Part shown: one piece after another, positions 34,094-42,210 of the stretch
How the letters are laid out: every line of letters starts with the position of its first letter
Numbering within the stretch: position 1 is the first letter of the stretch
From: Tepidibacter mesophilus
Lineage (GTDB): Bacteria; Bacillota; Clostridia; Peptostreptococcales; Peptostreptococcaceae
Assembly (NCBI RefSeq): GCF_002724055.1
Contig: NZ_BDQY01000004.1
Coordinates: forward strand, 62,001 to 126,000
Length of the DNA: 64,000 nt
Direction: 5' to 3'
Made by a program: the position numbers and the translations under genes
The notes under the pieces: model-generated
Seen by the model: the letters and a program-made list of their open reading frames with translations, nothing else
Told to the model about the DNA's origin: nothing
Databases searched by the model: none

Positions 34094-35134
34094 TTATTTC
34101 ATAGCATCAAATTCTTCTTTATTTGAAGGAACTACTATTTCTCCATCGATTATCTTTTTCTTTTCTTCATTAACGTATGTTAATATCTCTGCTGGAACAT
34201 GCTTATCAGTAGTTGGCGCTATATCAACTCCACCTTCTGCTAAACCATAAGTTACAGTTGTTCCACCTTCGAAAGTTCCATCTGTTAGCTTTTTACTTAC
34301 ATCGTATAATGCATTGTCAACTCTCTTCATTGCTGAAGTTATAACATTATCAGGAGCTAGAGAATTTTGGTCTCTATCAACACCAATTGCGTATTTTCCT
34401 TCTTCTTTAGCTGCTTCTATCATACCAGTTCCTGTATCTCCAGCTGCATGGTATAATATATCAGCTCCATTTGAGTACATTTGCTTAGCTATAGCTTTAC
34501 CTTTTGCTGGATCACTGAATGAGTTCGCATATTGAACAAATACTTCTGCATCTGGATTAGCTTCTTTAACTCCAGCTCTAAATCCATATTCAAATTTTTG
34601 GATAACTGGAACTTCGATTCCACCTATATATCCTACTTTGTTAGTCTTAGTCATTTTTCCTGCTATTAAACCAACTAAATAAGAGCATTGCTCTTCTTTA
34701 AAAGTAACTCCGATTACATTCTCAGGAGTTTCATCTCCATAAGAATTGTCTATTATAGCAAATTTTTGATCTGGGTAATTTTCAGCAGCACCCTTAATAG
34801 CATCTGCCATTTTGAATCCGATTCCCCAAATTAAATCGTTTTCCTGATCTATCAAGTTTTCTATATTCGGTACATAATCTGCATCTTGCTTTGATTCTTG
34901 GTAAGTAGTTTTTATTCCAAAATCAGCTTCAGCTTTTTGAAGCCCTTCCCATGCAGATTGGTTAAACGATTGATCATTAACTCCACCTGTATCTGTTACC
35001 ATACCTATTTTAACTTCTTTTGTACCTTCAGTTCCTCCAGCATTTTCTTCTGCAGGCTTAGAACAACCAACTACCATAGTTCCAAGTAATGTTGCAGTTA
35101 ATGCAAGAGAAATTAATTTTTTTTTCATTGCCAT
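34094..35134 (-). CDS. BMP-family nucleoside-binding lipoprotein
   Basis: The 346-residue protein has a lipoprotein signal with lipobox VVGC, a short Glu/Gly-rich linker and a BMP/Med-type substrate-binding domain: GMVTDTGGVNDQSFNQSAWEG (read in parts), IGYIGG-like VGYIGG and YHAAGDTGTG. It would capture nucleosides outside the cell for the NupOPQ-like channel. ATG at 35134 is chosen because AGGAGG lies 9 bases upstream; the frame extends to 35152 without a better site. Relative excess over the channel is expected from the downstream hairpins. Confidence 0.93.
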   Translation of the reverse strand: MAMKKKLISLALTATLLGTMVVGCSKPAEENAGGTEGTKEVKIGMVTDTGGVNDQSFNQSAWEGLQKAEADFGIKTTYQESKQDADYVPNIENLIDQENDLIWGIGFKMADAIKGAAENYPDQKFAIIDNSYGDETPENVIGVTFKEEQCSYLVGLIAGKMTKTNKVGYIGGIEVPVIQKFEYGFRAGVKEANPDAEVFVQYANSFSDPAKGKAIAKQMYSNGADILYHAAGDTGTGMIEAAKEEGKYAIGVDRDQNSLAPDNVITSAMKRVDNALYDVSKKLTDGTFEGGTTVTYGLAEGGVDIAPTTDKHVPAEILTYVNEEKKKIIDGEIVVPSNKEEFDAMK

Positions 35135-35166
35135 AAAAAGAAACCTCCTCATTTGATTTGATTATT

Positions 35167-35196
35167 ATTTTAATATATTATTTCATGCAATATCAA
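35167..35196 (-). promoter_or_regulatory. Predicted promoter of the BMP lipoprotein gene
   Basis: TTGATA (35191-35196), 18 bases, TAAAAT (35167-35172) on the minus strand. The rest of the AT-rich spacer up to 35460 shows no riboswitch or gene. Confidence 0.5.
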
Positions 35197-35459
35197 GTAA
35201 ATATTTCATGAATATTATTTATTCTATATTTATTTTTAAAACCCTTTAAATTTCAGAAAAATATAATTTTTTAAATCTATCTCACTCAAGATATATTAAT
35301 GGTTCCATTTGAATTATTATTTCAATTAATATTAATTTTATTCAATTTAAAATTCTTTAATATATATTGGTTAATTAGTTAATATTTCACTAATTAAGTT
35401 AGTCATAAACATTATATAATATATTTAAACATTTGTTAAGTATAAATATATTATATAAT

Positions 35460-35497
35460 GCGAAAAACCGGACACATATATACATGCCCAGTTTTTT
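35460..35497 (-). terminator. Terminator of the grd operon
   Basis: A long stem with several G-U pairs (AAAACTGGGCATG against TGTGTCCGGTTTT on the minus strand) ends in a T-run just after the grdB stop codon. No grdC or grdD follows. Confidence 0.85.
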
Positions 35498-35504
35498 CAT
35501 GCTT

Positions 35505-36815
35505 TTAATCTTCAAATACAGTTTGCTCAGAAACTTCTGTAGTTAAAGCTTTTAAACATTTTTCAACTAATTTTCTTCTAAGTGATTTTTCATCCTTAGC
35601 TTCTAAAGCTGGGTTTCCTAAAGGATGAGGTATTGCTATAGCTGGTACTATTCTATTTGCTCCAACCGTTAAAGAGATAGGTACTACTGTACAAATATGA
35701 ACAACAGGTATTCCTGCTCTTTCTATTTCTTTTACCATCGTTGCACCGCAACGAGTACAAGTACCTCATGTAGAGGTTAATATAACTGCATCTACACCGT
35801 CTGCAACCAATTCTTTAGAAAATTCATTAGCATATTTCTTAGAATTAGCAACAGATGTACCATTTCCAACTGTAGTATAGAAGTATCTGTGAAGTTCTCC
35901 TATAACTCCTTCTTTTTCCAAGTCTCTTAAAACATCTACAGGTAGTACTCTATCCGCATCTAAATTTGCATAAACTGGATCATATCCTCCATGAGCAGTC
36001 TCATGAGTTTCTTCAGTTAAATTATCAAATTCAGATATATCATATTTACCATATTTTGATGCTGAAGATGATTCTATTCTATCTGGATTTCCCTTTGGGA
36101 CTATTCCACCTGAAGTTACAACTGCAATTTTGCACTTCGCTAAGTCTTTTACTGCTGAATTTGGATCTACTCTATCAAAATCAGGCATAGGATACTCAGT
36201 TATATATTCCTCACCTTTCAGTTTTTTAATCATCATATCTACAGCTCTTAAAGACCCTCTAACATCAGAGAAATAGTTTACTCTAACTCCTCTTTCAATA
36301 TATCCTTCATCTTTAGGTGAACCTATATTTTCTTTTTTTGCAAGCTTTAATGCGAACTTAGCAACACTTGGAAGAGCCTTTCTCATGCCCGCAGCTGAGT
36401 TACTTGTTTCAACTATGTAAAGTTCTTTTTTAAACATATCTGATCCTGGATTTTCAGGATACATTCCAGTAAGTACAGGAATGTTAAGCTGATCTTTTAC
36501 TTCTTTAGTAATAGTTCCAGCTGCTACTCCATATCTTCCTGCATTAAAAGCTGGTCCAGCTATAAATAAGTCAGGATTAAATCCCTTTATCATATCCATA
36601 ACTTCTGCTTTTGCAGATTCTAAATTTTCATTGAAATATGAATCTCCACAAACAATAGTTGCTACAACATCCGCTTCTTCTCCTAAAAGTTTATCTAGAT
36701 TTTTACTAATAGGAGGCATTTCCTCCATAATTAAAGGCTTGATATCTGCCTTTTCCTCTCCTCCGATTCCTGCAAAAAACTGATTAATATAATGAACTAC
36801 TTTTATTTTTTCCAT
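35505..36815 (-). CDS. grdB: Glycine reductase complex selenoprotein B, GrdB (UGA = selenocysteine)
   Basis: The 436-residue selenoprotein activates glycine for reduction. The frame is interrupted by TGA at 35766-35768, codon 350. Translation continues in the same frame as U-GTCTRCGATMVKEIE to the stop at 35505. Position 350 and the UGTCTRCG motif are as in known GrdB proteins, so the TGA is read as selenocysteine and the two frames are one gene. A CGTTGC/GCAACG hairpin 12 bases after the TGA is a SECIS candidate. With GrdE-derived subunits it forms protein B, passing a Se-carboxymethyl group to GrdA. Confidence 0.97.
35739..35753 (-). promoter_or_regulatory. Candidate bacterial SECIS hairpin in grdB
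   Basis: A 6-bp perfect stem (CGTTGC, loop GGT, GCAACG in the RNA) begins 12 bases after the UGA codon, the place where bacterial SelB-binding hairpins occur. A GTAC/GTAC pair just upstream could lengthen it. Confidence 0.5.
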
Positions 36816-36842
36816 TAACTCTCACCCCTCTCAGGTTTTTTA

Positions 36843-37319
36843 CTAATCATTAAACTTACAGAATTCTTCTCTTATATTTTTCATTTCTTCTATTATCTCA
36901 TCTACTTCAAGAACCATTTCCATCATACCGATTTGATCCTCGTATACAGATTCATCTACTTCACCTTTAAATTTATTTTCTACAGCGTGATATACTCTAA
37001 GTCCAAGCTCTATACCTGCAAGTGGTCCTGCAAAAGTTGGATCTCCTGCAGTTACTGTCTCAGCTGCTAGACCAGCAGCTTCAGCTTCAGCGGCACCTAA
37101 AAGAACAACAACGTTTTCAGCTCCATGCTTTTCAGTTAAATCCTTAACTCGTTGTTGATTCTCAAGATCCATCGCTCCTGCAGCAGTTCAGACAAAACAC
37201 TCTGTTGATGAAAATACAACCTCAGCTCCAGTCCCCTTTAAACACTCTTCCATAGCAGGGCCTGGTATACCATCTCTATCACCAATTATGATAACTTTTT
37301 TATCATCATAAAATCCCAT
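36843..37319 (-). CDS. grdA: Glycine reductase complex selenoprotein A, GrdA (UGA = selenocysteine)
   Basis: The 158-residue selenoprotein carries the Se-carboxymethyl intermediate and passes it to protein C. Starting at ATG 37319 the frame reads [20 protein letters not shown] and reaches TGA at 37188-37190 (codon 44) inside [14 protein letters not shown]. Sec44 and this motif are the GrdA hallmark, so the 109-residue frame starting at 37172 is only the downstream part. Thioredoxin reduces the Sec/Cys pair after each cycle. It lies 15 bases after grdE and 27 before grdB. Confidence 0.97.
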
Positions 37320-37334
37320 TATATTCATCCTCTC

Positions 37335-38621
37335 TTAGTATCCTTTAGTAGTTAAATATCCAAATCCTGTTTCATTTGTAGCACCTGTTATAGCTTGAAT
37401 TTCAACTTCTATACTTCCATCTTTTCTTAAACTTCCATCAAATCCACCAGCTATTGTATCTACAAATTCTACATGTCCTATAACTTTATCCATTGGAGGT
37501 AAAACTATAACTTCATTAGCATTTCCTCCTGTAACAACTGCATCCGCTTTAGAATCTGCATCTGCTAGTGATTGAGATGCTCCATCTCTTCCTGCGTATT
37601 CATCTGTTACAATAACAGTTTTTACCCCTTGACCTTCAATTTTTTTACAGTTCATTATAAGATCTGTATCAGGATTTCCAAATCCTTCTTGAGAAACTAT
37701 TGCACCATCTAAGCCTAAATATTTACATAACTTAGCAGTCCAATTTGAAGATCTCTCTTTATCAGCAAGGTAAACATTTTCATTTGTTATGATAATACCT
37801 ACAAAATTTATTTCTTTTCCATGCTTTTCATATAAATCATTTACTATAGAGTTATTAACATGTACATAAGTAGGGTTCTTATCACAAGCAGATACACAGT
37901 TTCCACTTACTATTGCTCCATCCATTATTTCTGTTGGATATAGTATAGTTGGAACTATTTTTTTTGCATCAACTCCATATACATATGTATCATGAAGTAA
38001 TCCTTGCGTTTGAAGCATATATACATATCCTACCTTTGGAAGGTCTGGATATTTTTGAACTGATTCAAGTAATGATTCAGTTTCATAGACTTTAGTTTCG
38101 TCTGGTTCAACATTTCTACCAGCTTCTCCTAAGTATGCTGCAGCTTTAAATCCAACCATACGAACAGCTTTTTCATGTTCATGTTGCTTTAATCCATCTA
38201 CTGGCTCAGCTGTAATTACTATATTTAATAATTTAGAAAAAGGAGTATATTCAGCTCCTGGACCAGACATATCAACTATACCTTCTTGAAAACCTACTAT
38301 CTTACCAGTAGTAACAATAGCAGCTCCTTTAAGTACATGAGTTTTTCCACTTCCTACAGTATCTACCTTTGACAATACTCCAGGGAATATTCCTCCTGGA
38401 CCTTCAACCTTAACTCTTGGTTCTATAACGTCTTTAACTGGAGTTATTCTTACACTTTCCCCCGGACGAGCAATCTCAATTTCAATTGACTTTATATGCT
38501 CGTCGGCTCCAATTTCCTTAATCATCTCATCTTTATTTACGTATAATATTCCACCTTCAACCTTAGTTTCATTGTCAAATTTTACATCCTTAATAAAGAT
38601 ATTTCCTAATTCTAGACGCAT
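37335..38621 (-). CDS. grdE: Glycine reductase protein B proprotein, GrdE
   Basis: The 428-residue proprotein is cleaved to the two non-selenium subunits of protein B. The cut is expected before Cys242 (VSGNCVSACDKN), giving a pyruvoyl group that binds the glycine amino group. The precursor length and cleavage Cys match characterised GrdE proteins. The C-terminal part ends GATNETGFGYLTTKGY. The gene starts at ATG 38621 behind GGGAGG and is second after trxA in this operon. Confidence 0.97.
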   Translation of the reverse strand: MRLELGNIFIKDVKFDNETKVEGGILYVNKDEMIKEIGADEHIKSIEIEIARPGESVRITPVKDVIEPRVKVEGPGGIFPGVLSKVDTVGSGKTHVLKGAAIVTTGKIVGFQEGIVDMSGPGAEYTPFSKLLNIVITAEPVDGLKQHEHEKAVRMVGFKAAAYLGEAGRNVEPDETKVYETESLLESVQKYPDLPKVGYVYMLQTQGLLHDTYVYGVDAKKIVPTILYPTEIMDGAIVSGNCVSACDKNPTYVHVNNSIVNDLYEKHGKEINFVGIIITNENVYLADKERSSNWTAKLCKYLGLDGAIVSQEGFGNPDTDLIMNCKKIEGQGVKTVIVTDEYAGRDGASQSLADADSKADAVVTGGNANEVIVLPPMDKVIGHVEFVDTIAGGFDGSLRKDGSIEVEIQAITGATNETGFGYLTTKGY

Positions 38622-38644
38622 AATGTCACCTCCCTTTTTATTTA

Positions 38645-38680
38645 AAAGACTAAAATCAAATTTATTTAATTTTAGTCTTT
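38645..38680. repeat. Inverted repeat between trxA and grdE
   Basis: Twelve-base arms (AAAGACTAAAAT and its complement) pair 38645-38656 with 38669-38680. On the minus strand it forms a hairpin without a strong T-run. It may be an mRNA processing or stabilising element that lets grdE expression differ from trxA. Confidence 0.75.
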
Positions 38681-38687
38681 AAAACCC

Positions 38688-39005
38688 TTACAAGTACTTC
38701 TTAATCATATTCTCTACATTTTCTTTATTAGCATCATCTTTTGTAACTTCTTCTATTTTTTGACCATCTTTGTATAAGGCTATCGTTGGAAGACCTAAAA
38801 CCTTTTGCTTTATAGCAAGTCTTCTAGCTTTCGTTGTATCTAACTTGCAAAATTTGATTTTATCAGCATACTCCTTAGATAATTCTTCAATATCTGGCAT
38901 TAAAGCTTTACAGGGCTCGCATCCTTCACTCCAAAAGTCTACTAAAACATATCCTTGCGCTTCCAAAACTTCTGTTTCAAAGATGTTTTTATCAAGTGAT
39001 AACAT
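38688..39005 (-). CDS. trxA: Thioredoxin of the glycine reductase system
   Basis: The 105-residue thioredoxin has the atypical active site GCEPC (Cys29, Cys32) in [12 protein letters not shown] instead of WCGPC. Modified GCxPC sites are characteristic of thioredoxins that serve glycine reductase in amino-acid-fermenting anaerobes. The conserved cis-proline is in GLPTIALY. It reduces GrdA at the end of each cycle. The partner thioredoxin reductase gene, usually next to it, is absent from this window. Confidence 0.95.
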   Translation of the reverse strand: MLSLDKNIFETEVLEAQGYVLVDFWSEGCEPCKALMPDIEELSKEYADKIKFCKLDTTKARRLAIKQKVLGLPTIALYKDGQKIEEVTKDDANKENVENMIKKYL

Positions 39006-39052
39006 TAATCTACCTCCCTTTCAAATTTTTGCATATAATATATATTTCTTAA

Positions 39053-39070
39053 TTAGCAAATTTTTGCTAA
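39053..39070. repeat. Short palindrome in the trxA leader
   Basis: TTAGCAAA and its complement flank two bases, about 50 bases upstream of the trxA start. It may be a regulator site or a small mRNA hairpin in the 160-bp grdX-trxA gap. Confidence 0.55.
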
Positions 39071-39165
39071 TATAAGCAACTAGATTATTTCAATTAATAT
39101 CTTCGTTATTTTTTTGTCATTATTTTATAAAAATTCTAATTTGTCCATTCTGTAAATATTAATTT

Positions 39166-39546
39166 TTACTTAACATAATAATTTACTGTTTCTACCACAT
39201 TTCTTATTAAATCAAAATCTATAACCCTAAAATCTTCTAATACTGCATCTGACCACAATGGTGTTTTGAAATTATTTTGGAATTTTTTAGTAGTTTCTAT
39301 AGCTTTTTCAATAAGTAAAAGAGAGTCAGCATCTAATTTTTCTGTATCATCTATCATTATCGTTTTATATGGTGTCTCATTAGGCTTTATACTTCCAGCT
39401 AATGGATGTGTCAATAATTTATATTTATTATGTATATAATCCCTACAAATGGTAAGTATTTTTAAAAAATCTCCTTTTATATACTCTACTTCATATATAC
39501 CATCAAATTTTTGCACTACTAATGAATTATTAGTAATTATCTTCAT
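39166..39546 (-). CDS. grdX: GrdX-like protein
   Basis: The 126-residue protein is the short conserved gene that begins many glycine reductase operons. Recognisable parts are THPLAGSIKPNETPYKT and LLIEKAIETTKKF. Its role is unknown; a regulatory or assembly function is guessed in the literature I recall. ATG at 39546 is chosen because GGAGGAG lies 10 bases upstream. The longer frame from TTG 39567 would translate the ribosome site as MRRRR. It is the first gene after the glycine riboswitch. Confidence 0.85.
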   Translation of the reverse strand: MKIITNNSLVVQKFDGIYEVEYIKGDFLKILTICRDYIHNKYKLLTHPLAGSIKPNETPYKTIMIDDTEKLDADSLLLIEKAIETTKKFQNNFKTPLWSDAVLEDFRVIDFDLIRNVVETVNYYVK

Positions 39547-39597
39547 ATAATATCGTCTCCTCCGCAAAGTATATTTCAGAATTTTCTGTATTGATAA

Positions 39598-39636
39598 AGT
39601 AAAAAAAGAGAAGTGATATCCTAGAAATCACTTCTC
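39598..39636 (-). terminator. Riboswitch-controlled terminator upstream of grdX
   Basis: A perfect 10-bp stem (39608-39617 with 39627-39636) is followed by seven T residues on the minus strand, directly after the glycine aptamer. Confidence 0.93.
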
Positions 39637-39637
39637 T

Positions 39638-39750
39638 GTTCAGTCCAGAGTCCTGTCCAAACAAGGTCCTTTTGCCTGAGAATTTCATTTTATTTTTTAG
39701 GTTAAAATAAAACTTGTCCCTTCGGCGGCATTTCGCTCTCTCCCCTATTC
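39638..39750 (-). ncRNA. Glycine riboswitch (single aptamer)
   Basis: The minus strand carries the gcvT-type consensus blocks: GGGGAGAGAGC, GCCGCCGAAGGGACAAG, TCTCAGGCAAAAGGAC and CAGGACTCTGGA. Only one aptamer is recognisable. It lies between a strong promoter and the grdX operon and is followed by a terminator, so glycine probably switches glycine reductase on. Confidence 0.96.
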
Positions 39751-39792
39751 TTCTTCCAGTAACTATTTATTTTTTTTATATCTCTTAAATAC

Positions 39793-39821
39793 ATTATAAA
39801 TAAAACTTATAAGTTTATCAA
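39793..39821 (-). promoter_or_regulatory. Predicted sigma-A promoter of the grd operon
   Basis: TTGATA (39816-39821), 17 bases, TATAAT (39793-39798) on the minus strand, about 40 bases before the riboswitch. Confidence 0.82.
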
Positions 39822-39923
39822 TAGATATTTCGATTTTTTTTTAACAATATTTCGACATTTTATAACTACATTTATTCTTTTTTGTTTAACAAAAACTTTT
39901 TTAACAATTATTATATTTAAATT

Positions 39924-39954
39924 TTAAAAAGACTCTCAGAAATCTGAGAGTCTT
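39924..39954 (-). terminator. Terminator of the degV gene pair
   Basis: A perfect 10-bp stem (39931-39940 with 39943-39952) is followed by five T residues on the minus strand. Confidence 0.88.
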
Positions 39955-39961
39955 AATTATA

Positions 39962-40801
39962 TTATTTCATATAAAATATGGCTATCGTTCCAGGACCTGC
40001 ATGTGTTCCTATAGCCGATCCTATATTTGTAACTATTATATCTTTAGGGTTTAGTTCTTCTTTTATAACTTTTTTAAATTCATTTAATAATTCTTCATTG
40101 TCAGCATGACTTACACCAATAATTTGATTTTGTATATCATTGCTCCTTTTTTTAACTATTTCAATCATTTTAGATATTACTTTTTTCTTACCTCTAACTT
40201 GATCAAGTTGAGAAACAAGACCTTCTTCAACCGTAAGTATAGGCTTTATATTTAATATAGTTCCTATAGCTGCCTTAGTAGAGGAAATTCTTCCACCTTT
40301 TTGAAGATATTCCAATGTATCAACTGTAAATATATGATCTACATTATTTCTCATGTTCTCCAGTTCTAATAAAATTTCTTCAACAGAATTTCCATCTTTA
40401 GCCATCTGAGCTGCTTTTAAAACTATGATACCACACCCAAATGATAAAGCCATAGTGTCAAATATGTATATATTCTCACTCTCAAGTAGATCTTTAGCTA
40501 TAATAGATGATTGGTATGTACCAGTTGCTCTAGAAGATCCTGATATATAAATTATATCTTTATGTGTATTTAAGTATTTTTCAAAAACCTCTTTAAACTT
40601 AGCAGGTGTAATTTGGCTTGTTTTAGGAATTGATGAGCTGGCTCTAAGCTTTTTATAGAATTCCTCACTAGTCAAATCTATACCATCTCTATATTCTGCA
40701 TCTTCAAATATAACCATAAGAGGAAGCACTTCAATGTCGAATTCTTTTATCAAATTTTTAGGTAAATCTGACAAACTATCTGTTACTATTTTTATACTCA
40801 T
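39962..40801 (-). CDS. DegV-family fatty-acid-binding protein (second copy)
   Basis: The 279-residue protein has the DegV layout: KIVTDSLSDLPK at the N-terminus, the lipid-binding TSQITP and ISGSSRATGTYQS loops and KGGRISSTKAAIG. DegV/FakB proteins bind fatty acids, and some present them to the kinase FakA. ATG at 40801 follows AGGAGG; the frame from 40819 would translate that site. It lies 1 base after the other degV gene and is clearly its paralog. Confidence 0.92.
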   Translation of the reverse strand: MSIKIVTDSLSDLPKNLIKEFDIEVLPLMVIFEDAEYRDGIDLTSEEFYKKLRASSSIPKTSQITPAKFKEVFEKYLNTHKDIIYISGSSRATGTYQSSIIAKDLLESENIYIFDTMALSFGCGIIVLKAAQMAKDGNSVEEILLELENMRNNVDHIFTVDTLEYLQKGGRISSTKAAIGTILNIKPILTVEEGLVSQLDQVRGKKKVISKMIEIVKKRSNDIQNQIIGVSHADNEELLNEFKKVIKEELNPKDIIVTNIGSAIGTHAGPGTIAIFYMK

Positions 40802-40802
40802 A

Positions 40803-41645
40803 TTACGCCTCCTTTTCAAAATAAATAGCTATAGCACTTAGACCGGAATACGCTGCTACCGTGCAACCAACATCTGAAATTACTATTTCATTTGGATTGA
40901 ATTCATTAGTTATTTCAGTTTTTAATTTCTCCAGGTACTCATAATCATTTACATGATTAAGTCCTATAACCTTATCATTAATATCTATATTATTACTTTT
41001 TATATAATCAGTTAGCCACTTTATAACTTTCTTTCTTCCTCTAACTTTATCTTTCACTATCAATTCTCCATTTTGCATAGTAACTATAGACTTTATATTT
41101 AAAAAATTAGATATTACATACTGGCTTTTGCTTATTCTTCCTCCCTTATATGCATATTCTAATGTATCAAATACTATTAGATACTCCATGTTATCTATCA
41201 TAGAGTGCATTCTTTTCTTTATTTCATCAACTGATTTTCCTTGTTCAGCCATTTTAGCAGCTTCTATTACCATTAAACCATATCCTAATGTTATTCCTTT
41301 AGAATCTATAACTTCTATTTTTCTATCTTCAAGTTCATTTTTAGCAATAATAGCAGAATTATATGTTCCACTCATTTTAGAAGACATTAAAATAGCTAAC
41401 ACCTCATCCGAATTCTTGGTTAAATCATCAAACGTCTCTATAAATTCAAACGGAGTCACCTGACTAGTTTTAGGAAATTCATTATTATTTTCAATTCTTT
41501 TAAATACTTCATTAGGGCTTATATCAACTCTATCTTTGTATGTTTTTTCTCCAAATATGATATTTAGATTCATAACTTTTATATCGTATTTTTCAATGTA
41601 TTCTTTAGGTAAATCAGATACACTATCTGTAACTATTTTTACCAT
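40803..41645 (-). CDS. DegV-family fatty-acid-binding protein (first copy)
   Basis: The 280-residue paralog shows KIVTDSVSDLPKEYI, TSQVTPFEFI, MSSKMSGTYNS and KGGRISKSQYV. Sequence similarity to the downstream copy over its full length indicates an old tandem duplication. Both would act as intracellular fatty-acid carriers, perhaps with different chain preferences. A fakA-type kinase is not in the window. The start is ATG behind a GGGGGG-rich site. Confidence 0.92.
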   Translation of the reverse strand: MVKIVTDSVSDLPKEYIEKYDIKVMNLNIIFGEKTYKDRVDISPNEVFKRIENNNEFPKTSQVTPFEFIETFDDLTKNSDEVLAILMSSKMSGTYNSAIIAKNELEDRKIEVIDSKGITLGYGLMVIEAAKMAEQGKSVDEIKKRMHSMIDNMEYLIVFDTLEYAYKGGRISKSQYVISNFLNIKSIVTMQNGELIVKDKVRGRKKVIKWLTDYIKSNNIDINDKVIGLNHVNDYEYLEKLKTEITNEFNPNEIVISDVGCTVAAYSGLSAIAIYFEKEA

Positions 41646-41655
41646 GTTCCCCCCC

Positions 41656-42126
41656 TTATCTCATGTCTGGATAACCAATTTGTCTTAATGCTTCATAAGC
41701 AACTATAGCAACAGAATTAGATAAGTTCAACGATCTAGCTCTTTCTATATCTCTCATTGGTACTCTTATACATGTTTCTTTATTATCATTAAGTAATCCC
41801 ACCGGAAGACCTTTCGTCTCTTTTCCAAATACTATAAAACAACCTTTTTCGTACTTTACATCACTATGATTTTGATTTGTTTTTGTTGTAGAATAAAAAA
41901 ACTTGGCATTTTTATTTTTTTCTTTAAGTTCATCAAGATTGTCATAATATTGAACATCTGCTAAATCCCAATAATCTAGTCCTGCTCTTTTTAGATACTT
42001 ATTATCCATAGAAAAGCCAAGAGGCCTTACTAAATGTAGTCTAGCTCCAGTTGCAGCACATGTTCTTATTATATTTCCTGTATTTTGAGGTATTTCAGGT
42101 TCTACTAAAACTATATTTATCGACAT
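41656..42126 (-). CDS. trmL: tRNA (cytidine/uridine-34-2'-O)-methyltransferase TrmL
   Basis: The 156-residue SPOUT methyltransferase has all three motifs: EIPQNTGNIIRTCAATGA, FIVFGKETKGLP and RSLNLSNSVAIVAYEALRQ. It methylates the wobble ribose of leucine tRNAs. ATG at 42126 is chosen since AGGAG lies 7 bases upstream; the ATG at 42132 is too close to that site. The short length is typical of TrmL. Confidence 0.93.
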   Translation of the reverse strand: MSINIVLVEPEIPQNTGNIIRTCAATGARLHLVRPLGFSMDNKYLKRAGLDYWDLADVQYYDNLDELKEKNKNAKFFYSTTKTNQNHSDVKYEKGCFIVFGKETKGLPVGLLNDNKETCIRVPMRDIERARSLNLSNSVAIVAYEALRQIGYPDMR

Positions 42127-42210
42127 AAACATTCTCCTATTCTCAATCTTATGTATTAATATTTATAAATTTCCATATAATTATATATTAATTTTTTCTT
42201 TAAAACAACT

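Noticed and set aside
35153-35460. Purine riboswitch ahead of the nucleoside importer
   Set aside because: The AT-rich leader contains none of the conserved purine aptamer loops.
35505-35738. Separate 77-residue gene after the grdB UGA
   Set aside because: It is the in-frame continuation of grdB through Sec350 with the conserved UGTCTRCG motif.
35966-36190. Plus-strand frame opposite grdB
   Set aside because: It is antisense to a well-supported gene, has odd composition and no ribosome site.
36843-37172. Separate 109-residue gene starting at ATG 37172
   Set aside because: It is the part of grdA after the selenocysteine UGA; the frame continues upstream with the conserved GrdA N-terminus.
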